Source: an uncultured Eubacteriales bacterium (GTDB taxonomy: Bacteria > Bacillota > Clostridia > Oscillospirales > CAG-272). Taken from it: a DNA stretch of 15,244 nt. Below, piece by piece: positions 1-6,068 of the stretch; the first letter of the stretch is position 1, and every line of letters starts with the position of its first letter. The DNA lies in contig CAKRQU010000031.1 of the NCBI GenBank assembly GCA_934394585.1, positions 1-15,244 of the forward strand, read 5' to 3'. Made by a program: the position numbers and the translations under genes. The notes beneath the pieces are model-generated. The model did not search any database and was not told the origin of the DNA. It worked only from the letters and a program-made list of their open reading frames with translations.

Positions 1-1
1 G

Positions 2-385
2 GAGCGACTGACGGAATATTACGCAAAAGCCATGATGACAAAGCCGATGAAATGGTTCTGCCGCAGGAGCGGAAAGAACAAATTCACCGAAAAGGACATT
101 GCCGGCATGAAATCCACCGCCGCGCTGAGAGCCGCCGACCGGAACCCTTATTCGTGGAACATGGAGTTTTACGAATATCCGGACGGCAGCGGCTACGAGG
201 GGCGATTCACCAAGTGCGGCATCTGTGTGCTGATGAAAAAGCTGGGGCTATATGACCTCACTCCCGCGCTGTGCCGTCTGGACTATACCATGAGCGAAGC
301 CGGCGGAGTGACCGACTTTGTGCGGCAGTACACTCTCACCTCCGGCGGACCGTACTGCGACTGCGGATACAAGAAGAAACTTTAA
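2..385 (+). CDS. L-2-amino-thiazoline-4-carboxylate (ATC) hydrolase-like protein, 5' end cut by window
   Basis: The frame is open from base 2 with no stop upstream of the first ATG (32), so the real start lies outside the window. The C-terminal half has the layout I associate with the ATC hydrolase-like family: a cysteine near the middle (KCGIC), then ALCRLDY, then a TL-x-SGG-x-YCDCGY end. The characterised Pseudomonas enzyme hydrolyses 2-amino-thiazoline-4-carboxylate during cysteine formation, but the many Clostridia paralogues have no proven substrate. The next gene, 15 nt downstream, is a divergent paralogue with the same C-terminal arrangement, so the two probably form one transcript and may act together. 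No signal peptide or membrane segment is visible in the part present. All isoleucines are ATC or ATT, as in the rest of this operon. Family assignment is from motif memory; function is inferred. Confidence 0.7.
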   Translation, partial: ERLTEYYAKAMMTKPMKWFCRRSGKNKFTEKDIAGMKSTAALRAADRNPYSWNMEFYEYPDGSGYEGRFTKCGICVLMKKLGLYDLTPALCRLDYTMSEAGGVTDFVRQYTLTSGGPYCDCGYKKKL

Positions 386-400
386 GCGGGAGGTAAAACG

Positions 401-1000
401 ATGAAAGAAAGCTACCTTACAAAAGCGTTCCGAAAAACGGTGCGTGAAAGATTTCCGAAACAGGAAGCCATGCTGAATTCCGCTTTTGAAAAGAGGTTGG
501 GCGAGCTGCGTTCGGAGCACGCCGGAGCGAGCAAGGAAAGACTGCGACACCTCGAAAGCCAGATCATGCCGGGCATTGCAATCTATGAGACCCTTCAGAC
601 CGTCATGCCGAAAAATGAAGCTCTTGATATTATTCACAGCTATGTGGAAGAGAGGGCATATCGGCTGAAAAAAACCTTTCTGCGACTGATGCGCATCCCG
701 GGACTGTATAAAAAGGTACCGGGCATCTTCGCCACGAAGACGCCAAAGTTCTTCGGAATTTCGGCGGGCTTTGAGGCAAATGAAATCCGGACGACCGGCG
801 GTGTGTGGCGTATCGATATGACAAGATGCCCGTATCACGACGAATGTGTGCGCTACGACTGCCCCGAGCTTTGCCACTGCTTCTGTGACAGCGACGATAT
901 CACCTATGATGGACTTCACCCGAAGCTCGTCTGGCATCGGACGAAAACGCTGGGGCGCGGCGACGACCGCTGCGACTTTTGCATGAAGATCATTAAATAG
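401..1000 (+). CDS. ATC hydrolase-like cysteine-rich protein
   Basis: 199 residues starting at an ATG with a strong Shine-Dalgarno (GGGAGGT, about 7 nt upstream). The N-terminal half is basic and helical. The C-terminal third is strikingly cysteine-rich (CPYHDEC, YDCPELCHCFCD, then RCDFCMK at the end) and aligns by eye with the end of the preceding gene (LCRLDY / LCHCFCD; TL..GG..YCDC / TLGRGDDRCDFC). It therefore looks like a paralogue of the ATC hydrolase-like family. The cysteine and histidine cluster could hold a catalytic thiol or a metal; the sequence does not decide between them. It sits between the first paralogue and a small membrane peptide plus methyltransferase, all co-directional with short gaps. 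It has 13 isoleucines and no ATA codon, unlike the genes beyond 2400. Product function is uncertain. Confidence 0.7.
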   Translation: MKESYLTKAFRKTVRERFPKQEAMLNSAFEKRLGELRSEHAGASKERLRHLESQIMPGIAIYETLQTVMPKNEALDIIHSYVEERAYRLKKTFLRLMRIPGLYKKVPGIFATKTPKFFGISAGFEANEIRTTGGVWRIDMTRCPYHDECVRYDCPELCHCFCDSDDITYDGLHPKLVWHRTKTLGRGDDRCDFCMKIIK

Positions 1001-1019
1001 AGGCATAGGAATAAAGAAA

Positions 1020-1148
1020 ATGAAGAAAGAAGAACAAGGAAAGTTTATCCTATGCTGCATTCTCGGCGCGATCGGCGGGATATTGATGGCTGCCGTTTAT
1101 GAGAGAAAGCACACTTTATTAAAAAGGAGTCTTGAACATGAAACCTGA
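1020..1148 (+). CDS. small single-pass membrane peptide, 42 residues
   Basis: A short frame opens at ATG 1020 with AGGA 9 nt upstream and ends at TGA 1146-1148. It overlaps the methyltransferase start by 11 nt, a typical translational-coupling arrangement. After a charged N-terminus (MKKEEQGK) comes one hydrophobic stretch (about residues 9-26, FILCCILGAIGG onward), then a basic tail. This is the shape of a small membrane protein. It has one ATA codon. I recognise no family. It might be only a coupling leader for the methyltransferase, or a real partner that recruits it to the membrane. The ribosome site and membrane pattern support it; length and lack of known homologues argue caution. Confidence 0.45.
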   Translation: MKKEEQGKFILCCILGAIGGILMAAVYERKHTLLKRSLEHET

Positions 1149-1929
1149 TTACAAAAACTGGATCCCCAAGGGAATGCTGTTTTCGCTCATCGCGGGAACG
1201 GTGCTGTCCCTTGCGCTGCTGCTCGTTTTCGGCGTATTCGGTATCGGAGTGAGCGGAAAGCTGCGCATTGCGCTGGGCGTGGTATTCGGAGTCGCCTTTG
1301 CCGTCTGTGCAAAGTACACCCAGTGGTGCGTGTATGCCTATCGGAGCTTTTCCTATGACGGCGAGCGCAAGCTTTCAAAGCAGATCATTGAAGGAACGGC
1401 AAGTTATATCACCCTGCCGGAGGGCGGCGTGGGACTGGACATCGGCTGCGGCAGCGGTGCGCTGACTATCGCCTGTGCAAAGCGCAATCCGCAGGGGAAA
1501 ATGGTCGGTATCGACCGTTGGGGTAAGGAATATGCCTCCTTCAGCCTGCCGCTGTGCGAAAAAAACGCCGCGGCGGAAGGCGTGAAAAACGCTTCGTTCC
1601 GACGCGGGAATGCAGTGAAGCTGGATTTCCCCGACGAGAGCTTCGACGCGGTGACCAGCAACTATGTCTATCATAATATCACAGGGGCAGACAAGCAGGC
1701 GCTTCTGCTGGAAACACTGCGCGTGCTGAAAAAGGGCGGAACATTTGCCATTCACGACCTGATGTCACCCCGCAGATACGGCGATATGCAGGCGTTTATC
1801 CAAAGGCTCATGGACATGGGCTATGAGCGTGTGGAACTGATTGACACGACCGACGGCACCTTTATGACACCGAAGGAAGCCGGACGCCTGATGCTTCGCG
1901 GTTCAACATTGCTGGTAGGAAGAAAGTAA
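1138..1929 (+). CDS. membrane-anchored class I SAM-dependent methyltransferase
   Basis: 263 residues. ATG 1138 is chosen because AGGAG (1125-1129) sits 8 nt upstream; the in-frame TTG at 1132 is too close to it. Two hydrophobic segments (about residues 13-36 and 43-58) precede a complete Rossmann methyltransferase: motif I GLDIGCGSG (99-107), the acidic ribose-binding residue in VGID (126), FDAVTSNYVYHN (post-I/motif II, about 169-180) and VLKKGGTFAIHD (about 197-207). It resembles the Methyltransf_11/25 group; the substrate cannot be told. The N-terminal helices should tether the catalytic domain to the inner face of the membrane. It is the last gene of the operon with the two ATC hydrolase-like proteins, and a terminator follows about 115 nt later. 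All 14 isoleucine codons are ATC or ATT. Confidence 0.88.
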   Translation: MKPDYKNWIPKGMLFSLIAGTVLSLALLLVFGVFGIGVSGKLRIALGVVFGVAFAVCAKYTQWCVYAYRSFSYDGERKLSKQIIEGTASYITLPEGGVGLDIGCGSGALTIACAKRNPQGKMVGIDRWGKEYASFSLPLCEKNAAAEGVKNASFRRGNAVKLDFPDESFDAVTSNYVYHNITGADKQALLLETLRVLKKGGTFAIHDLMSPRRYGDMQAFIQRLMDMGYERVELIDTTDGTFMTPKEAGRLMLRGSTLLVGRK

Positions 1930-2044
1930 TCGGTGTGGAATCCGTTTGCGGTCTGCTTCTGAAACTTGTCTGACAGAGAACCATGCCGGCGGCAATCGAC
2001 AGCGAATACTACGACGATTCCATTACGTGAAACAGAAAACAGAG

Positions 2045-2081
2045 AAGCCCGTATCGTTCAATGGCTGATACGGGCTTTTTT
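2045..2081 (+). terminator. intrinsic terminator of the methyltransferase operon
   Basis: An 11-bp perfect stem (2045-2055 with 2067-2077, core GCCCGTATC / GATACGGGC) has an 11-nt loop and runs straight into a T-tract (TTTTTT to 2081). It lies 115 nt after the methyltransferase stop, with no other gene between. Confidence 0.85.
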
Positions 2082-2091
2082 GTATCAAGAA

Positions 2092-2114
2092 AACCACCCG
2101 CTAAGCGGGTGGTT
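2092..2114. repeat. perfect 10-bp palindromic hairpin
   Basis: AACCACCCGC (2092-2101) is followed by loop TAA and GCGGGTGGTT (2105-2114), a perfect inverted repeat. It lies 11 nt beyond the terminator and lacks its own T-tract, so it looks like part of the hairpin series rather than a terminator. Confidence 0.75.
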
Positions 2115-2135
2115 CCGGAAAGGCTTTTGCCGCTG

Positions 2136-2191
2136 ACTCCGTCTCGGCGACGCCGTTCAGAGGTGGCTCCGCCACCCTGAACCCTCCTCTT
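2136..2191 (+). repeat. 56-bp dispersed repeat, left copy
   Basis: Bases 2136-2191 (from ACTCCGTCTCGGCGACG to CCCTCCTCTT) are identical to 14959-15014 in the same orientation. The core forms an 11-bp hairpin with one bulged A (TTCAG-A-GGTGGC, loop TCC, GCCACC-CTGAA; 2156-2181). It is non-coding on both sides. Its length, palindromic core and location only in intergenic DNA suggest a family of dispersed intergenic elements. Confidence 0.9.
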
Positions 2192-2250
2192 TGTCATTCA
2201 AAAGCGCGATCGTTTCCCTATAAGGGATAAAGCAACTTTTTGGTACTTTT

Positions 2251-2269
2251 GGTCACGCAAAAGTACACC
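2251..2269 (+). repeat. 19-bp repeat GGTCACGCAAAAGTACACC, left copy
   Basis: The 19-mer recurs exactly at 15015-15033. Here its AAAAGTAC half pairs with an upstream GTACTTTT (2243-2250) to give an 8-bp hairpin with loop GGTCACGC. Confidence 0.85.
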
Positions 2270-2324
2270 TCGTTTCCTTTGGAGGAAAGTAACTTTTGTT
2301 TATTTGCCCAAAGAAAAACGAGCA

Positions 2325-2344
2325 CGGGCGGCGCATGCCGCCCG
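2325..2344. repeat. GC-rich palindromic hairpin, possible minus-strand terminator
   Basis: CGGGCGGC (2325-2332), loop GCAT, GCCGCCCG (2337-2344): a perfect 8-bp stem. On the minus strand it lies 56 nt beyond the stop at 2400 and is followed after about 6 nt by five Ts, so weak terminator activity is possible. Confidence 0.55.
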
Positions 2345-2355
2345 CTTCTTTTCCA

Positions 2356-2375
2356 GCGCTTTTATGGAAAAGCGC
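2356..2375. repeat. GCGCTTTT / AAAAGCGC hairpin, left copy
   Basis: Perfect 8-bp stem with loop ATGG. A near-identical unit with a 3-nt loop (ATG) occurs at 14368-14386, just past the pot operon. The two copies therefore sit immediately outside the two ends of the core gene block. Confidence 0.8.
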
Positions 2376-2399
2376 GTCCCTCTTCTTGGGTAAGAAAAA

Positions 2400-3398
2400 T
2401 TATTCCTCCGCGCCCGTCGTGCCGACCCAGCTGACCGTGCCGTCATTTTGCGACACGGTAAAGCTTTTGCGGATGTAGTCTATTATTTCGCTCGTATTTT
2501 CGGCTTGGAAAAACATTATCGTGCCTTCGCTCCCATCCGTGCGATGTCCCGTGGCGCTGTAAATGAGCACATATCCGTTGTCAAAAACAGCGGTGCGGCT
2601 CCATGCCGCGGCTTCGCTTTCCATAGTTATCATCGCGTATCGGCGTGCGCCGGATAATGCTCGTGATATGAAATCGTAATCCGAAAGCGATCTTCTGCCC
2701 TCAAAAGATACTAGCATATCAAAAAGCACAGATGCACGCTCCGCATTCATTTCATAATGTGTGGAATTTCCGTCCTTCAGATCGTATGTGAAAAACCCCG
2801 TTATACTGCCGTAATCTTTTGCGGCGGATTTTTCGAAATATTCCGTTACGAAAGCCGCATCGATGCTTGGATTAAGATATCTGTAGTAGCAGTTTTCTTT
2901 GCTCACATCGCTTTTTTCGAGATATCGCAGACATACGGCGACTTCGGACGAAACGCCTTTTATTTCGTAAATTTCGGCTTTTTTATATGCGACTTTTTCA
3001 TTTTTATTTTTGATATAATCGTGCAGATATTGTTTCACGGTCACTTCGCCGATTTTGTTTCCCACGATATCCTCTTCTATCGTTCTGCCGCACATATAGG
3101 AGGAATACGGCGAATCCTGAATATCGTAATACCATGCGCTCGCGAGCGCCGTTTCACCTTTTATGCCCAGCATGTATTTTATCCCCGTGAGCGTGATTTT
3201 CGCATCGGGCTCGGGTTTTGGCTGCTGTGTATTTTTAATAAACGGCAGAGCGCATATAATCAGCGCGAGGCATGCGGCGACGGCGGAAACTTTGATTATG
3301 AAGCCGCGGCGGTTGCGATTTTTTTTCGGCGCGGCTTGTGCTATCATATCGTCGTCCGCTTCGCCTATCGCCTCTGCAAGTCTGAATTCTTTTTTCAT
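2400..3398 (-). CDS. single-pass membrane protein, probable anti-sigma/regulator of the adjacent ECF sigma factor
   Basis: 332 residues. The frame is open further upstream, but ATG 3398 is the natural start: it overlaps the sigma-factor stop as ATGA, and a GAGGGG ribosome site lies about 11 nt upstream. The cytoplasmic N-terminus (about 30 residues, with LAEAIGEADDDMIAQAAP and then a basic KKNRNRRG) precedes one transmembrane helix (about 33-55). About 275 extracytoplasmic residues follow, ending in a domain with no motif I can name. Short acidic/hydrophobic N-terminal motifs before a membrane helix are common in proteins encoded just after ECF-like sigma factors in Clostridia. By that context it probably binds and restrains the sigma factor while the outer domain senses something. 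No zinc-finger HxxxCxxC anti-sigma motif is present, so the assignment rests on gene order and topology. Confidence 0.6.
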   Translation of the reverse strand: MKKEFRLAEAIGEADDDMIAQAAPKKNRNRRGFIIKVSAVAACLALIICALPFIKNTQQPKPEPDAKITLTGIKYMLGIKGETALASAWYYDIQDSPYSSYMCGRTIEEDIVGNKIGEVTVKQYLHDYIKNKNEKVAYKKAEIYEIKGVSSEVAVCLRYLEKSDVSKENCYYRYLNPSIDAAFVTEYFEKSAAKDYGSITGFFTYDLKDGNSTHYEMNAERASVLFDMLVSFEGRRSLSDYDFISRALSGARRYAMITMESEAAAWSRTAVFDNGYVLIYSATGHRTDGSEGTIMFFQAENTSEIIDYIRKSFTVSQNDGTVSWVGTTGAEE

Positions 3399-3949
3399 AT
3401 TATTATCCCCTCTCTCTCCAGATATTCTTTCAGCTTTTTTCTTGTTCGCGAAAGTGTAAGCGAAACTCCCGCCGCGGTTATACCCGCGCCGCGGGCTATT
3501 TCTTTTACGGAAAGAAAATACCAGTATCTCTGCATGAAAATCACGCGCGTTTTTTCGGGAAGCGAACGCAAAAATCCGTTCACGGCGTTTCGCATGGCGA
3601 TTTCGTCCGCCATATCGCCGTTTCCGTCCGGTATGCATTCGCAAAGCTCATCGAGTGATGCGGGCATATTGCTTTCGCCGCGCTTTTTTGTTTTGCCTTC
3701 GCGCAGGCGGTTCAGCGCCGCATTCCGCGTCAGCTTGCCTACGTATGCGGCGAGATTTTCGGGATTTTGCGGCGGAATGCTGCTCCACGCTTTCATATAT
3801 GCGTCGTTTACGCATTCGGCGGCATCCTCCGCGGACGACAGGATATTATATGCTATGGTATTGCAGTATCCGCCGTATTTTTTCTGCGTTTCTTCGAGTG
3901 CACATTGCGAACGAGCAAAGTAAAGCTCCACTATGGCTTTGTCTTCCAT
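3395..3949 (-). CDS. ECF-type RNA polymerase sigma factor (sigma-70 family)
   Basis: 184 residues. The start ATG 3949 has GGAGGT about 6 nt upstream. Region 2 spans about residues 16-85 (CNTIAYNILSSAEDAAECVNDAYMKAW, the typical core-binding and -10 recognition helix). A variable linker follows, then region 4 at about 125-183 (LPEKTRVIFMQRYWYFLSVKEIA, then the helix-turn-helix GITAAGVSLTLSRTRKKL). Region 3 is absent, as usual for this group. The stop overlaps the next gene's start (ATGA), so sigma factor and presumed regulator are translated together. The upstream region contains an inverted repeat (CGCGGC 4008-4013 with GCCGCG 4027-4032). I did not find a convincing autoregulatory ECF promoter. 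The target regulon cannot be inferred. Confidence 0.88.
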   Translation of the reverse strand: MEDKAIVELYFARSQCALEETQKKYGGYCNTIAYNILSSAEDAAECVNDAYMKAWSSIPPQNPENLAAYVGKLTRNAALNRLREGKTKKRGESNMPASLDELCECIPDGNGDMADEIAMRNAVNGFLRSLPEKTRVIFMQRYWYFLSVKEIARGAGITAAGVSLTLSRTRKKLKEYLEREGIII

Positions 3950-4050
3950 ATCACACCTCCGTTTTCGTTTTTGTCGGGATATCCTTCACCTATATACACA
4001 CGAAAATCGCGGCGAAATTAACGCGAGCCGCGCATTTTTTTGAAAAATCA

Positions 4051-4094
4051 TAAAAACCGTGCGCAAAAAACGGATGATTTCATCGGCGCACGGT
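4051..4094 (-). terminator. terminator of the SLOG-AraC-corrinoid operon (possibly bidirectional)
   Basis: A 9-bp stem (ACCGTGCGC 4056-4064 with GCGCACGGT 4086-4094) encloses a 21-nt loop that can itself pair (GATG/CATC). On the minus strand the stem is followed directly by five Ts (4055-4051). On the plus strand seven Ts begin at 4097, so it could work both ways. It starts 8 nt beyond the corrinoid-protein stop. Confidence 0.8.
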
Positions 4095-4101
4095 GATTTT
4101 T

Positions 4102-4755
4102 TTATTTGGTTTTATCCATACAAAAGGCGAGAGCCTTTGTCGCGCATTCGGCGGCGTCGGCTGTATATGCGTCGGCTCCCGTTTCGGCAAAAAGTGCCTC
4201 GGGTATATATGCTCCGCCCGTCATAATATATATTTTGTCGCGCATGCCTTCTTTTTTGCAAAGCGAAACTATTTCCTTTGTTTCGGAAACGGCGGGGGAG
4301 AGCACTGCGGAGCAGCATATCACCTGCGCGCCTTTTTGCTTTGCCGCGAGGACGAAATCGGCGGCGCATACATCTGTGCCGAGATCTATCACGGAAAGTC
4401 CTTTTCCTTCGAGCATGATTTTTACGAGATTTTTGCCGATATCATGAAAATCTCCTTTTGCCGTGCCGAGCACGACGGTTCCCGCGCCCTTTTTTTCGAA
4501 ATCGGAAAGATACGGCGAAAGCGCCGTCATGCCGGCTTTCATCGCGCGTGAGCAGAGGAGCACCTCGGGCACGAAAATTTCGTTTTTGCCGAAACTTTTG
4601 CCCACTGCTTCCATACCGTCGGTGAGTGCGGCGAGTATTTCCGATGCGGGTATGCCGCCTGCCTGCGCGCTCAGAACGAGCGAGGAAACAGCCTCGCTTT
4701 TTCCTTTTCGGATACTATCGGATATTTCTTTTTTCAGCAGTGATTTATCCGTCAT
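4102..4755 (-). CDS. methyltransferase cognate corrinoid protein (B12-binding)
   Basis: 217 residues from ATG 4755, chosen for its AAGGTGG ribosome site 6-7 nt upstream; an in-frame GTG at 4773 is less likely. Residues about 1-88 are the helical B12-binding-2 cap (LLKKEISDSIRKG, DGMEAVGKSF, VPEVLLCSRAMKAG). The Rossmann B12 domain follows, with the cobalt-ligand motif GDFHDIGKNLV (His104), then CSAVLSP (about 148-154) and MTGGAYI (about 178-184). Proteins of this size (MtaC/MtbC/MtmC relatives) shuttle a methyl group on cobalt between a substrate methyltransferase and a second acceptor. None of the usual partners (MttB/MtaB type, MtrH or UroD-like) is encoded in this window, so its substrate is unknown. 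The start overlaps the AraC regulator stop by 11 nt. Confidence 0.92.
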   Translation of the reverse strand: MTDKSLLKKEISDSIRKGKSEAVSSLVLSAQAGGIPASEILAALTDGMEAVGKSFGKNEIFVPEVLLCSRAMKAGMTALSPYLSDFEKKGAGTVVLGTAKGDFHDIGKNLVKIMLEGKGLSVIDLGTDVCAADFVLAAKQKGAQVICCSAVLSPAVSETKEIVSLCKKEGMRDKIYIMTGGAYIPEALFAETGADAYTADAAECATKALAFCMDKTK

Positions 4756-5524
4756 TTTCCCCACCTTTTTCACGGAATTTATGCGGGGTCATGCCCTCGC
4801 TTTTGCGGAAAACTTTATTGAAATAGCTCTGGTCGGTAAAGCCGACGAGCCGCGATATTTCCGCTATGCTCATATCGCCCGAAAGCAGGAGCATTTTGCT
4901 TTTGTCCACGCGCACTCTGTTTAAAAAATCGCAGAAACCGCAGTTCATTTCCTCGCGGAATATCCTGCCGAGATGCGACGGCGAAAGGCAGACGAGCGCG
5001 GCGGCATCGGAAAGCGATATTTTGTGCATGTAATTTTCGCGGACAAAAGAGACTGTTTTCGATATCACGGCGGCGTGCTTTGTCTTTGCCGCGCCGAAAG
5101 TCGCGTCGATAAACCCGTTCAGCATGCGGGTGAGAGTGACGCATATATCATCGAGCGAATCCTGCGCAAAAAAAGACGAGATGCCGTCGGGATCCATGCG
5201 GCATATATCGGATTCCCCCGCGCCGCCGTCGAGCGCGGCACGCGACATGAGCACTATCAGTTCAAAGGAGCGCAGCTTTATGGAATTTTCATCGTATGCG
5301 CAGGCGAAAAATATGCAGCCGAGGATTTCATTGAGCAGGCGCCTTGCCTCGGCGCCGTCGCCCGAACGTATGGCGCAGAGCAGTAGCTTTTCTTTATCAT
5401 AAGGATAAGGCGAGGCGACGCCCGCGGCGATATGCCCGCGTATACCGCTCACATAATCCCCGATTTTTTCGGGTGGCGGCGGATTTTTTGCCTCGCGTAT
5501 ATCCGTGCGGAATTTTCTTTTCAC
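4745..5524 (-). CDS. AraC-family regulator of the PocR-associated type, apparently lacking the PocR sensor domain
   Basis: 259 residues from GTG 5524, whose bases overlap the stop of the upstream gene as GTGA. Earlier in-frame starts would lie deep inside that gene. The C-terminal 100 residues carry two helix-turn-helix motifs (ISLSDAAALVCLSPSHLGRIF and MSIAEISRLVGFTDQSYFNKVF, ending GMTPHKFRE). The middle part (YDKEKLLLCAIRSGD, RRLLNEILGCIFF, then ELIVLMSRAALDGGA) matches the helical linker that, as I recall, follows a PocR ligand-binding domain in about 400-residue regulators next to corrinoid methyltransferase genes. Here only about 35 residues precede that linker, so the sensor is missing. 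The adjoining SLOG protein might supply sensing in trans; that is inference. It presumably controls this operon. Confidence 0.85.
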   Translation of the reverse strand: MKRKFRTDIREAKNPPPPEKIGDYVSGIRGHIAAGVASPYPYDKEKLLLCAIRSGDGAEARRLLNEILGCIFFACAYDENSIKLRSFELIVLMSRAALDGGAGESDICRMDPDGISSFFAQDSLDDICVTLTRMLNGFIDATFGAAKTKHAAVISKTVSFVRENYMHKISLSDAAALVCLSPSHLGRIFREEMNCGFCDFLNRVRVDKSKMLLLSGDMSIAEISRLVGFTDQSYFNKVFRKSEGMTPHKFREKGGENDG

Positions 5525-5874
5525 AGGCGTATTATTCTCACGGGGATGCCTTCTTTTACCGCATACGAAACGGTATAAGCCGTGCCGCGCGAGCGACAGT
5601 CCCAAAAAGCTATCACATACTGGGAACCGCGCACGATTTCTTCATCGCGCATGAGCGGAGCGCGCTTGCCGTTTTTTGCGTAATCCGGCTCGAGAATGGT
5701 CATTTTCAGATGATACCGCTCGGCATAATCTTCCGCCAGTTTATCCGCGCCTATGGCACCGCCGCTTATCAGCTCGGTACAGTTTACCGGAATGTATCTT
5801 TCCAGAAAAGCCATTGCCATATCGTGTATTTTGTCGTATTCTATGCTCCGCGAGCCGACCACGGCTATACGCAT
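5521..5874 (-). CDS. SLOG-superfamily (DUF2493 / YspA-type) nucleotide-binding-fold protein
   Basis: 117 residues from ATG 5874 with AGGGGGC about 7 nt upstream. The pattern is that of a compact SLOG/DUF2493 domain: an N-terminal strand and turn MRIAVVGSRS, the central ELISGGAIGADKLAEDYA (glycine-rich loop then helix), PDYAKNGKRAPLMRDEEIV, and VIAFWDCRSRGTAYTVSYA near the end. Such Rossmann-like domains are thought to bind nucleotides or nucleotide-derived ligands, and some are LOG-like hydrolases; no activity can be assigned here. It is the first gene of the unit, behind a strong promoter, and overlaps the AraC gene by 4 nt, an unusual partner for a corrinoid operon. No membrane segment or signal peptide. 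Confidence 0.82.
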   Translation of the reverse strand: MRIAVVGSRSIEYDKIHDMAMAFLERYIPVNCTELISGGAIGADKLAEDYAERYHLKMTILEPDYAKNGKRAPLMRDEEIVRGSQYVIAFWDCRSRGTAYTVSYAVKEGIPVRIIRL

Positions 5875-5910
5875 ACGAAAGCCCCCTTTTTTTATAATTT
5901 TATATATATT

Positions 5911-5939
5911 ATTATATCAGATAAAAAAACGCTTTTCAA
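5911..5939 (-). promoter_or_regulatory. sigma-A promoter of the SLOG-AraC-corrinoid operon
   Basis: On the minus strand, TTGAAA (5939-5934), a 17-nt spacer and a perfect TATAAT (5916-5911) lie about 40 nt upstream of the SLOG start. The spacing is optimal for a vegetative promoter. Confidence 0.8.
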
Positions 5940-6068
5940 TGATTTTATAAAAATAAATGGATACTTGCAAAAAAATTGTTACACATAAAAAAGAGATACG
6001 GAAGCAAATTAAATACAGCACAGAAATGTGCGAAAAATTCAAGGCGGAATTTAAGGAAAAAGCGAAAT

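Larger units (their letters stand above)
1930..2399. other. non-coding interval with serial hairpins between convergent operons
   Basis: I see no credible gene in these 470 bases. Besides the terminator at 2045-2081 there are, in order: a perfect 10-bp stem with a TAA loop (2092-2114); the 56-bp repeat (2136-2191) whose core folds TTCAG-GGTGGC / GCCACC-CTGAA (2156-2181); GTACTTTT / AAAAGTAC (2243-2266); TTTCCT / AGGAAA (2273-2288); CGGGCGGC / GCCGCCCG (2325-2344); and GCGCTTTT / AAAAGCGC (2356-2375). Several of these units recur in the right-hand interval after 14356. Read on the minus strand, the 2325-2344 stem is followed at short distance by a T-run, so it may also end the transcript of the gene at 3398-2400. 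A short open frame here on the minus strand is a translation of the repeat, not a gene. Confidence 0.7.

Noticed and set aside
248..1060. 270-codon minus-strand frame
   Set aside because: Shadow of the two ATC hydrolase-like genes, which have good ribosome sites and family motifs.
2009..2197. 62-codon minus-strand frame
   Set aside because: It is the repeat and two hairpins read as protein; it crosses the operon terminator and has no ribosome site.
2757..3923. 388-codon plus-strand frame opposite the sigma factor and its partner
   Set aside because: Antisense shadow of two well-supported minus-strand genes; phenylalanine/arginine-rich with no recognisable motif.
5958..5990. sigma-G promoter for spoIVB (TGGATA and CATAAAA)
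   Set aside because: The spacing is 20 nt, too long for sigma-G, and the match is poor.
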